From: Gemmatimonadota bacterium | Lineage (GTDB): Bacteria > Orphanbacterota > Orphanbacteria > Orphanbacterales > Orphanbacteraceae | Direction of reading: 5' to 3' | DNA length: 5,917 nucleotides | Assembly (NCBI GenBank): GCA_013002425.1 | Contig: JABDJQ010000467.1 | Span: 1-5,917, forward strand | In this document: positions 1-5,917 of the stretch, one piece after another | Layout of the letters: the number at the start of each line of letters is the position of its first letter | How positions within the stretch are numbered: position 1 is the stretch's first letter | Notes under the pieces: model-generated | Seen by the model: only the letters and a program-made list of their open reading frames with translations | Told to the model about the DNA's origin: nothing | Databases searched by the model: none | Program-made: the position numbers and the translations under genes

Positions 1-1
1 T

Positions 2-1585
2 GCGACGATCACGCGGCCGACGCTGCTCGCGCTCTACCCGCTCCTCGTGCTCTGGGCATGGTTCGGATGGCGGGAAGGGGGCGGGGCGGAGAGGAGCGCT
101 GGCCCAGGCGGGGGTGACAGCGGCAGCGATGCGGCGCGAACCGGCGGAGTCGGCCTTGCTCGGTGGGTTCGCGCCGGCATTTTCGGTCTCGCGCTCGCGC
201 TGCCCGTGATCGCGGTCACTATCTATAATGAAGCGATCTCGGGCGACCGCGTGCTGATCGCTTCCCAGGGGGGCGTCAACTTCTTCATCGGAAACAGCGC
301 GACCTCCGACGGCAAGACCGCGTTCGTTCCCGGATGGCGCGACGTTTCGTACGAATCGAAGGAGTACGAAGACACGATGCTGCTCGCCGCGCGCAGCATC
401 GCCGAACGGGCCGCCGGCCGGTCGCTCTCGCCGCGCGAGATCTCGTCGTACTGGTACGGACTCGGCTGGAGCTGGATTCGAAGCGAGCCGGGTGCGTTCT
501 TCGAACTGCTCGTGCACCGCGCTTATTTTTACTTCAATCATATCGAGATCCCGAACAACCGCGATATCGGCGAGTACGTGGGCGAGTATGCGCCCTGGAT
601 GCGCGCGCTCTTTCCGTTCGGCGCCGGGCTCCTGATTCCGCTCGGCATCGTCGGCCTTTTCGTGGCCGGCGGATCGCCCCGCGGCCGCGCGCTGCTGCTG
701 CTCATGCTCTTCGGGCAGGCGGCGCTGATCGTGCTCTTCTTCGTATGCGCCCGTTTTCGGATTCCGACCATGCCGTTCTGGATCGTGCTGGCCGCGCACA
801 CGATCGACAGCGCAGCAGCCCGCCCGCGCGCGTTCCCGTGGGCGCGTTCGATCGCGCTCGCCCTCGTGTTCGGCGCCATCGCGTGGTCGCGCTTCTGGAA
901 CGTCGACGTGCCGTCCGACGCATCCACGCTCGCTTTCAACCGCGCCAGTTCGTTCATGGAAGTCGGGCGCTTTCACGAAGCCGAAGAGTATTATCGCAAA
1001 TCGATGGCGCTCGATACGACCGACCCGCGCCCGCACATCAATCTGGCCGGGATCCTCGCGCAGCAGGGAAGGATTCCCGAAGCCGAGGACCTATTGAAGC
1101 AGGCGCTCGTGATCGCGCCCGACTACGGCAGCTTCGTATGGAACAATCTCGCGGGGCTCCAGATGATGCGCGGCGAGTTTGAAGGGGCCGAAGTGTCGCT
1201 CGCCCGTTCGCTCGCGATCGATCCGCGTGACGCGGATGTCTGGACGAACCTCGGGAACGTGCGTCTCCTGCGCGGGAATCCGGTCGATGCGCTGACCGCG
1301 TTCGACGAAGCGCTCGCGCGCGGCACCACGCTCGGCGCGCAGGCGGAAACGGGACGCGCGCGCGCCCTGCTCGCGATGGGGCGGAGGGACGACGCCCTTG
1401 CGAGCGCGCTGAGCGCAACCGAGCGATTCCCGAACGAAGCGAAGACGTGGGCGCTCCTCTGGCTCATCGCGAGTGAAGAAGGGGAGGGCGCCACCGCGAA
1501 AGAGGCCGCCGCACGGTTCGCGCAGTTCGCGGGACGCGATCCCGTCGAGGCGGATCTCCCCGGCGCAGGCGGCCGGCTATGGTAA
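2..1585 (+). CDS. GT39/ArnT-like GT-C glycosyltransferase with C-terminal TPR repeats (5'-truncated by window edge)
   Basis: Probable inner-membrane glycosyltransferase of the GT-C fold that transfers a sugar from a polyprenyl-phosphate donor on the outer face of the membrane; the acceptor is unknown. The frame is open from base 2, so the gene starts outside the window, and the GTG at 47 is internal, inside a membrane helix. Residues below are numbered from base 2. The opening TRPTLLALYPLLVLW resembles the RP-containing helix of GT39 proteins. GGVNFFIGNSATSDG (about 90-104) and RFRIP (251-255) are typical of the family's C-terminal half. Membrane helices lie near 5-20, 58-78, 197-225, 228-270 and 279-298. 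From about 307 to 510 there are five clear TPR-like units plus a degenerate sixth, each near 34 residues, suggesting a protein-binding arm. The N-terminal catalytic acidic motif is not in the window. The stop overlaps the next start by 7 bp. Family call is firm; substrate is not. Confidence 0.85.
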   Translation, partial: ATITRPTLLALYPLLVLWAWFGWREGGGAERSAGPGGGDSGSDAARTGGVGLARWVRAGIFGLALALPVIAVTIYNEAISGDRVLIASQGGVNFFIGNSATSDGKTAFVPGWRDVSYESKEYEDTMLLAARSIAERAAGRSLSPREISSYWYGLGWSWIRSEPGAFFELLVHRAYFYFNHIEIPNNRDIGEYVGEYAPWMRALFPFGAGLLIPLGIVGLFVAGGSPRGRALLLLMLFGQAALIVLFFVCARFRIPTMPFWIVLAAHTIDSAAARPRAFPWARSIALALVFGAIAWSRFWNVDVPSDASTLAFNRASSFMEVGRFHEAEEYYRKSMALDTTDPRPHINLAGILAQQGRIPEAEDLLKQALVIAPDYGSFVWNNLAGLQMMRGEFEGAEVSLARSLAIDPRDADVWTNLGNVRLLRGNPVDALTAFDEALARGTTLGAQAETGRARALLAMGRRDDALASALSATERFPNEAKTWALLWLIASEEGEGATAKEAAARFAQFAGRDPVEADLPGAGGRLW

Positions 1586-3303
1586 CCGCGCTCCGCAGCG
1601 CGCTCCCCTGGCTCGTCGCGTTCGCGTTCTTCGTGATCTATCGTCTCTCCCTCGCGCCAAGCATCGTGTTCGGCGACTCCGGCGAACTGCTCACGGCGTC
1701 ATCCGTGCTCGGCGTCGCGCATCCGCCCGGTTACCCGCTCTACACGCTCCTCGGGAACATCGCGCTTCGCATCGGCGGCGGCACGGCCCTCGCCATGAAC
1801 ACGCTCTCCGCGCTGCTTGCCGCGGCGTCGGTCGGACTGCTCTTCGCGGTCGTGCGTCGTGCGACCGGGGCACTCGCGCCCGCGCTTCTCGCCGCGATCG
1901 TGTTCGGTTCGAGCCCCACCTGGTGGAGCGAATCGATCATCACCGAAGTGTATCCGTTGTCGCTTCTGCTTCTCATCGCGGCCGCCGGCTGCGTTTACGC
2001 GAAAGACGCGCGCCTCTTCCTGCTCGGGATCTATCTTCTCGGCCTCGGCGCCGTGCACCATCCGATCAACGTCTTCTACGGCGCGCCGCTCTTTGTCGTC
2101 GCCGCGTTCCGGCTGCGCCGCGAAAACACGAACACATGGATCGCGGCGCTCGCCCTGCTGCTCGGGCCTCTCTCGCTGCTCGCGTATCTCAAGATCCGGG
2201 CTGCGAGCGACGCTCCCCTCGTCTGGAGTCAGCTCACGACATGGGGAGATACATGGGATCACTTCATGCGAACGGGGTACGGCGATCTGCTCGCAAGCGA
2301 CGGCCGCGGTCGCGGGATTCCGTTTCTCGCGAAAGGGCTGCTGCTCGGCCGCGTGCTGCGGGAAGAACTCGCGCTGACCGCGCTCCTGCTCGGGAGCCTC
2401 GGTTTTCTCTGGGGCGCGTTTCGCGCGTGGCGCCGCCCGCTGATCATCGCTGTCACGCTTGCGCTCTTTCTCGGCGCCGTCCTTCTGCCCGCGATCCTGA
2501 CATGGGAAGACACGGCCTTCTCGACCGCAAGCAACCGCGTCTTCTTCATTCCGCTCGTCGCACTGCTCGCCGCGCTCGCCGGATATGGCGCGCAGGCGCT
2601 CGGACGCTTTCCCCGCCTTGCGTGGCTGCCGTGGGCGGCCGTGCTGCTCGCCGCAGGCGGAATCGCGATTCGCTTCGGATCGATCGACCAGCGCGGCAAC
2701 TACGCCGCCGCCGACACGGCCCGCGCGTTCCTGAGTCCGCTGCCCCCCGAGTCGAATCTGATCGTCGGGAACGGTCAGATCCTGATGCCCGTTCTCTATC
2801 TGCAAACTCTCGAAGACGTGCGCACCGACGTTGTCGTCGACGAGCCGAAGGGGATCTGGCGGAAGAGACCCTCGGGCGGAGCCCCTTACTTTACAAACAA
2901 AGAGAATGCCGACGTCATGGCGAAACGCGTTACGATCGCGGGCGAAACCTCACCCGTGATTGCCGTGCCGTTCGGCGTGGGGTGGGGGGTCGGCACCGGT
3001 GACGGCGCAAGGGACCGTGATCCGTTCGCGATGACCGAAGTGGCGATCCGTTCGCTGCCCGACCACCGAATCCGCGCCGCCGAGCGTGAGGTCGTATTCG
3101 CGTTCCATCTGCAGTACGCGCGCGTCATGCAGGCGCGCGGGCGGCGCGACGCGATGATCCGCCAGATCGCGCTCGCGAAACACTATGCGAAGAGCGCCGA
3201 TGGTGGAGAAACGCTGCTCTCCGGCGTCGCGCGCGCGCTCGGCGTGCGTCCGGACGAGATCAAGCAGCTCGAGCAGACAACGCAACCCGCGGAGGACAAC
3301 TGA
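1579..3303 (+). CDS. DUF2723-family (TMEM260-like) polytopic membrane protein, probable GT-C O-glycosyltransferase
   Basis: Complete 574-residue membrane protein of the DUF2723 family, whose animal member TMEM260 is a protein O-mannosyltransferase. What is seen: a first helix (about 9-25) followed by LAPSIVFGDSGEL, with the acidic pair D33 and E36 where GT-C enzymes keep their catalytic acid; then HPPGYPLY (48-55), the family hallmark; WWSESIITEVYPL (115-127); and GLGAVHHPIN (155-164). Many further helices run to about residue 360. The C-terminal 200 residues are mostly soluble and presumably extracytoplasmic, ending in a helical hairpin (roughly 505-545) that resembles one degenerate TPR. 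The ATG at 1579 shares ATGGTAA with the stop of the previous gene, so translation is probably coupled; only a weak AGGCGG precedes it. Donor and acceptor are inferred by family only; bacterial substrates are largely uncharacterised. A single cysteine in the whole protein. Confidence 0.88.
   Translation: MVTALRSALPWLVAFAFFVIYRLSLAPSIVFGDSGELLTASSVLGVAHPPGYPLYTLLGNIALRIGGGTALAMNTLSALLAAASVGLLFAVVRRATGALAPALLAAIVFGSSPTWWSESIITEVYPLSLLLLIAAAGCVYAKDARLFLLGIYLLGLGAVHHPINVFYGAPLFVVAAFRLRRENTNTWIAALALLLGPLSLLAYLKIRAASDAPLVWSQLTTWGDTWDHFMRTGYGDLLASDGRGRGIPFLAKGLLLGRVLREELALTALLLGSLGFLWGAFRAWRRPLIIAVTLALFLGAVLLPAILTWEDTAFSTASNRVFFIPLVALLAALAGYGAQALGRFPRLAWLPWAAVLLAAGGIAIRFGSIDQRGNYAAADTARAFLSPLPPESNLIVGNGQILMPVLYLQTLEDVRTDVVVDEPKGIWRKRPSGGAPYFTNKENADVMAKRVTIAGETSPVIAVPFGVGWGVGTGDGARDRDPFAMTEVAIRSLPDHRIRAAEREVVFAFHLQYARVMQARGRRDAMIRQIALAKHYAKSADGGETLLSGVARALGVRPDEIKQLEQTTQPAEDN
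3291..3295 (+). promoter_or_regulatory. Ribosome binding site of tadA
   Basis: GGAGG lies 11 nt before the ATG at 3307 and inside the last codons of the preceding gene. It supports 3307 as the start and translation from the same message as the upstream gene, whose TGA is only 3 nt before the ATG. Confidence 0.7.
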
Positions 3304-3306
3304 CGC

Positions 3307-3795
3307 ATGTTTCTATCGGACAATCCCGACGAGCAGATCATGGCATACGCGCTTCGCGAAGCGAAGAAGGCGGCAGAAGAGGGAGAGGTTCCCGTAGGCG
3401 CCGTGATCACGTTCGAAGGGCAGATCATCGGGCGCGGGCACAATCGCACAGAGGCGCTGAACGATCCCACCGCGCACGCCGAGATCCTCGCCATCGGCGC
3501 GGCGGCGGAAGCCCTGGGAGACTGGCGGCTTCACGGCGCCACGCTCTACGTCACGCTCGAGCCGTGCTTCATGTGCGCCGGCGCGATCGTGCTCGCGCGC
3601 ATCGGGCGGCTCGTTTTCGGCGCCACCGACCCCCGCGCCGGCGCCTGCGTTTCGCTGGCGGATGTCACGAACGACCCCCGCCTCGCGCACCAGGTCGAAG
3701 TGGTCCACGGCATCGGCGCGAACGAAGCCGTACACGTGCTGCAGGAATTCTTCGCGAAGAGACGAAAGCGGGAAGAGGACAAGGGATTGAACTAG
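3307..3795 (+). CDS. tadA: tRNA-specific adenosine deaminase TadA
   Basis: Cytoplasmic zinc enzyme that deaminates the wobble adenosine (A34) of a tRNA, usually tRNA-Arg(ACG), to inosine so that one tRNA can read several codons. The 162-residue protein has the usual family length. PTAHAEI (54-60) holds zinc ligand H57 and proton-shuttle E59; PCFMCAGA (86-93) holds zinc ligands C87 and C90. These fall at the same numbers as in E. coli TadA. PVGAV (29-33), GHNR (44-47), DPRAGACVSL and a C-terminal FF-KRRKR tail complete the family pattern. The start has a GGAGG 11 nt upstream and follows the previous stop by 3 nt, so it is probably the last gene of the unit. A cytosine or guanine deaminase is less likely given the DPTAHAE and PCFMCAGA context and the basic tail. 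No unusual residue is seen in the active site. Confidence 0.95.
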   Translation: MFLSDNPDEQIMAYALREAKKAAEEGEVPVGAVITFEGQIIGRGHNRTEALNDPTAHAEILAIGAAAEALGDWRLHGATLYVTLEPCFMCAGAIVLARIGRLVFGATDPRAGACVSLADVTNDPRLAHQVEVVHGIGANEAVHVLQEFFAKRRKREEDKGLN

Positions 3796-3853
3796 GGGAA
3801 GCGTGTGGAAGAGAAGGGTGGGAGGCTTCGGGGCGCAGCCGAATCGATCCGTC

Positions 3854-3868
3854 ATGCGAAGATGCGAA
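3854..3868. repeat. Short tandem repeat ATGCGAA x2 in the intergenic gap, with a flanking inverted repeat
   Basis: ATGCGAA occurs at 3854-3860 and again at 3862-3868, a period of 8 nt, directly against the candidate -10 element. The outer CATGCG (3853-3858) has an inverted partner CGCATG at 3899-3904, just after the expected transcription start. This could be a small operator or a weak hairpin, but repeats this short can arise by chance. Confidence 0.3.
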
Positions 3869-3877
3869 TGTTATGAT
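3869..3877 (+). promoter_or_regulatory. Candidate extended -10 promoter for the YfhO-like gene
   Basis: TGTTATGAT reads as an extended -10 (TG, one base, then TATGAT, five of six matches to TATAAT). No good -35 is found at 16-18 nt spacing, which extended -10 promoters can tolerate. Transcription would begin near 3884, giving a leader of about 45 nt. It lies in the only sizeable gap between genes (3796-3928), in DNA visibly more AT-rich than the flanks. Inference from sequence alone. Confidence 0.4.
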
Positions 3878-3909
3878 GCACTCGAAATGTACTTCGTCCG
3901 CATGCTCTC

Positions 3910-3914
3910 GAGGG
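3910..3914 (+). promoter_or_regulatory. Probable ribosome binding site of the YfhO-like gene
   Basis: GAGGG sits 14 nt before the ATG at 3929, a rather long spacing. An in-frame TAG at 3917-3919 rules out any start further upstream. The next in-frame ATG, at 3956, has no purine-rich stretch before it, so 3929 is preferred. Confidence 0.45.
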
Positions 3915-3928
3915 AATAGCGAAGCCCC

Positions 3929-5767
3929 ATGCGACTACCCCGATCCCTTCCGACAATGCTGAACACTTCCCCCCGACTGGTGGATGGAGTCGTACTCGTC
4001 GGGATCGCCGCCGTGATTCTCTCCGCCTGTCTACCAGTGCTCACAAGCGGTCAGCTGGTGAATCTCGACAACGATTTTTTCCTGTTCGCTTCGCATCACG
4101 AGCACGCACGTCAGGGTCTGCTCGAACACGGAACGATACTCCAGAGATCGCACCTCGTCGGCGGGGGTTATCCGATCATCGGCGGGCCCGAAGACCCCAC
4201 GTTCAATCCGCTGATTTTGCTCACGCTCTGCCTCGGAACAGTCATGGGGATCAAGTGGATCGGCGTTCTCTCGATGGTGTTCGGCGCGACCGGCCTCTAC
4301 GTTCTGGCCAGGAACTTTCTCGGCCATACCCGCTGGGGGGCGATCGCATCGGCGATCTTCTTCGGACTGAGTCTCTGGATTCCGGTCAGAATGCGCGACG
4401 GGAACCCGAACGAGGTCTATTACTGTTTTATCCCGGCCTGTCTCTGCTGCCTGCTTGCGCTGCCGGGCCGGAGGCGCTACCTCGTGATTCTCGTCGCCCT
4501 GTTCATGACGATGCTTTCCGACGGCAAGCTCACGTTCTTTGCGTCGATCATGTTTCTCGCGTTCCTCTGCGGCTTCAATCTGATACCGGGGATTTCGCTT
4601 TACCCGGCCTCGGACGCGCGCCGGTTCGAGCGGGTTCGTCCGACCGTGTGGCTGGCCGTCGCGCTCGGACTGACCTTCCTGCTTTACATGTTCCGCATTC
4701 TCCCCGCAATCGAAGTGATCAATACCCAGGGAAGCCTTGCCCGCATGAGCCTCTTCAACCACCCGGGGAGCTCGTATTTCTCGATATACCCGTTTTCGCG
4801 TCTATGGCAGGAAGCGGTTGCCTGGAACGGGGAAGCGGGGCTCGACAAGCTCAGTTCCGTCTGCATTGGATGGGTTCCACTGTGCCTCGCGGCCGTCGCT
4901 TTCGCGTACGACTGGCGGAGATCTCTGCCATGGGCCGCCGCCGGCTTCTTCTTCTGCTGGCTCGCGATGGCTTACTCCGCGCCGGTCGATCTCTTCTATC
5001 CGCTCTCGAAGCTCCCCATTCTGAGCGCCATCAACAATCCGGGGAAGTACTTCGCGTTCCTTCCCGTGCTATGCGTCTGCGTTCTGGCGGGACAGAGTTT
5101 CGACAGTCTCCGCCGACTGCCCCGGTCGTGGATGCGTCATCTCGTCGCGATTCTGCTGATCGGAAGCGGCGGCGCTTTTCTCTATCCGAAGGTCGTGGAA
5201 GTCTCGCGACTCACTTACACGGAACCGATTTCCGCCGGTGATAAAGAGAAGGTGGAAACGTTCTACCAGATTCGCGGAGACGATCTGCCGCGCAACCGGT
5301 GGGACCCCTACAGGGCCAGCGCCTATATCAACCTGATGCGCGGGATCGGTACGATCGACTGGTACACGGCGATCCCGAATGCCGAGAATGCGGTGCCCCG
5401 TTATCTGGTAAACGCGGAGGGCGACTATGCCGCCAATCCCGATTATCGCGGGGAGTGCTTCTGGCTGGGCGAAGGGCTCGTGTCGTCCTGGGAAATCGAA
5501 CCGCATACGATCGAAGTCGACGGGACCACGCCGGGCGGGGGGACTCTTGTTATCAATCAGAATTACCACAGGGACTGGCGTGTCGATGCCGGAACTCTGC
5601 GCGAATGGCAAGGACTTCTTGCGGTTGACCTGCCCGCCGGAACGCACCATGTCACGCTGCGCTATTCTTCACGGTCTCTTCGGACAGGACTCCTGATCAG
5701 TATCGGAACGCTGGTCTGTGTTAGATTGGTGGGATGGCGTTACGGTCGGCGTGCACCCGTCGTGTGA
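3929..5767 (+). CDS. YfhO-like GT-C family membrane protein, probable glycosyltransferase
   Basis: Complete 612-residue polytopic membrane protein, probably a GT-C type sugar transferase acting outside the cytoplasmic membrane. The first helix spans about 18-39; the following loop holds D47 and D49, placed where GT-C enzymes keep catalytic acids. The GGGYPIIGGPEDPTFNPLILL segment (78-98) resembles the GxP...NP loop of YfhO-like proteins. About ten further helices follow to near residue 425. Residues 435-575 form a soluble domain ending in GGGTLVINQNYHRDWRV and LPAGTHHVTLRYSSRSLRTG, the typical YfhO-type C-terminal beta domain (an NYxxxWxV-like strand, then PAGxHxVxxxY), and a last helix at about 580-602. 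It ends with tandem in-frame TGA TGA. Unlike the upstream genes it has its own candidate promoter. It contains 14 cysteines, mostly in membrane helices. The YfhO/GT-C call is good; the transferred sugar and acceptor are unknown. Confidence 0.72.
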   Translation: MRLPRSLPTMLNTSPRLVDGVVLVGIAAVILSACLPVLTSGQLVNLDNDFFLFASHHEHARQGLLEHGTILQRSHLVGGGYPIIGGPEDPTFNPLILLTLCLGTVMGIKWIGVLSMVFGATGLYVLARNFLGHTRWGAIASAIFFGLSLWIPVRMRDGNPNEVYYCFIPACLCCLLALPGRRRYLVILVALFMTMLSDGKLTFFASIMFLAFLCGFNLIPGISLYPASDARRFERVRPTVWLAVALGLTFLLYMFRILPAIEVINTQGSLARMSLFNHPGSSYFSIYPFSRLWQEAVAWNGEAGLDKLSSVCIGWVPLCLAAVAFAYDWRRSLPWAAAGFFFCWLAMAYSAPVDLFYPLSKLPILSAINNPGKYFAFLPVLCVCVLAGQSFDSLRRLPRSWMRHLVAILLIGSGGAFLYPKVVEVSRLTYTEPISAGDKEKVETFYQIRGDDLPRNRWDPYRASAYINLMRGIGTIDWYTAIPNAENAVPRYLVNAEGDYAANPDYRGECFWLGEGLVSSWEIEPHTIEVDGTTPGGGTLVINQNYHRDWRVDAGTLREWQGLLAVDLPAGTHHVTLRYSSRSLRTGLLISIGTLVCVRLVGWRYGRRAPVV

Positions 5768-5917
5768 TGAAGCGGGCCCTGCGTCACCGCAAGACCTCCG
5801 ACCTGGCTCCCCGGGTAGGACTCGAACCTACGACCCAGCGGGGGCGTTTGTTGGGTTTTGACTATTGAGTCTGTCTCAGGTCGCTGACAGCCAACAGTCA
5901 CCGGCTGTGGCACCAGC
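5768..5917. other. Non-coding tail at right edge
   Basis: No convincing gene is seen after the tandem stop at 5765-5770. The stretch has a tRNA 3' fragment on the - strand (listed separately) and, beyond it, about 80 nt whose base use differs from the genes to the left. A GGGCCC palindrome near 5775-5780 lies in a weak imperfect stem without a T-run, so I do not call a terminator. Confidence 0.5.
5804..5836 (-). other. 3'-terminal tRNA fragment (Asn-like), candidate attachment site of an integrated element
   Basis: Read on the - strand, this is the 3' end of a tRNA: variable loop GGGTC (5836-5832), T-stem GTAGG (5831-5827), T-loop TTCGAGT matching TTCRANY, T-stem CCTAC (5819-5815, five perfect pairs), acceptor 3' strand CCGGGGA (5814-5808), discriminator G (5807) and CCA (5806-5804). 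The partner acceptor strand TCCCCGG, a D-arm and an anticodon arm are all absent from the - strand up to the window edge, so it is not an intact tRNA. A 3' acceptor strand of this kind followed by discriminator G is typical of bacterial tRNA-Asn, but without the anticodon the identity is a guess. Tyrosine integrases commonly use tRNA 3' ends as attachment sites and leave such a duplicate at the far end of the element. Confidence 0.65.

Noticed and set aside
47..49. GTG as the start of gene 1
   Set aside because: The same frame is open back to the window edge and encodes the first half of a membrane helix with a family-typical RP motif, so the GTG is an internal valine.
1473..3002. Long + strand reading frame (509 codons) overlapping genes 1 and 2, and a 368-codon - strand frame at 1699-2805
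   Set aside because: Both are extremely Arg-rich or charge-rich with no family motif and lie within the well-supported DUF2723 gene. Long open frames in alternative phases are expected in DNA this GC-rich.
3796..3928. Possible small RNA (SRP RNA) or terminator after tadA
   Set aside because: No SRP core motif is visible. The best stem, TTCGG/CCGAA near 3828-3844, is only 5 bp with no T-run, so neither call is supported.
4019..4030. Lipobox-like LSAC (residues 31-34) in the YfhO-like protein
   Set aside because: It falls inside the first helix of a protein with about a dozen membrane segments. The YfhO/GT-C family is not lipidated, so the match is probably chance.
5876..5917. Short - strand frame at the right edge reading AGATAGDCWLSAT then stop, possibly the end of an integrase or other element gene
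   Set aside because: Only 13 codons are visible and they match no motif I recognise; a coding call cannot be supported without sequence to the right.

Overview
The window is GC-rich, densely coding bacterial DNA with every gene on the + strand. Heavy use of GCG, CTC, CGC and ATC codons and the gene families present fit a high-GC Gram-negative or uncultivated lineage (for example Myxococcota, Acidobacteriota, Gemmatimonadota or Eisenbacteria-like groups). No marker here fixes the phylum.

Layout, left to right. (1) The C-terminal part of a polytopic GT-C glycosyltransferase of the GT39/ArnT-like type, with five to six TPR repeats on its C-terminus; it enters from the left edge and stops at 1585. 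(2) A complete DUF2723-family membrane protein (TMEM260-type, probable glycosyltransferase), overlapping gene 1 by 7 bp. (3) tadA, the tRNA adenosine deaminase, 3 nt after gene 2 with a clear Shine-Dalgarno. Genes 1-3 look like one transcription unit. (4) A 133-nt gap with a plausible extended -10 promoter and a small repeat. (5) A complete YfhO-like GT-C membrane protein with a C-terminal extracytoplasmic domain. It is richer in cysteine, and appears lower in GC, than its neighbours. (6) A 150-nt non-coding tail (5768-5917) that carries, on the - strand, the 3' end of a tRNA (T-arm, 3' acceptor strand, discriminator G and CCA) with no matching 5' half. It looks like an attachment-site remnant of an integrated element lying to the right.

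Functionally, three of the four genes are large membrane enzymes of types that use polyprenyl-phosphate sugars outside the cytoplasmic membrane, so the locus probably serves surface glycan assembly or protein O-glycosylation. TadA is a housekeeping gene caught in the same operon. I see no CRISPR array, insertion sequence, toxin-antitoxin pair or recognisable defence system. The two points most worth following up are the TPR-GT-C / DUF2723 gene pair and the tRNA fragment at the right edge.
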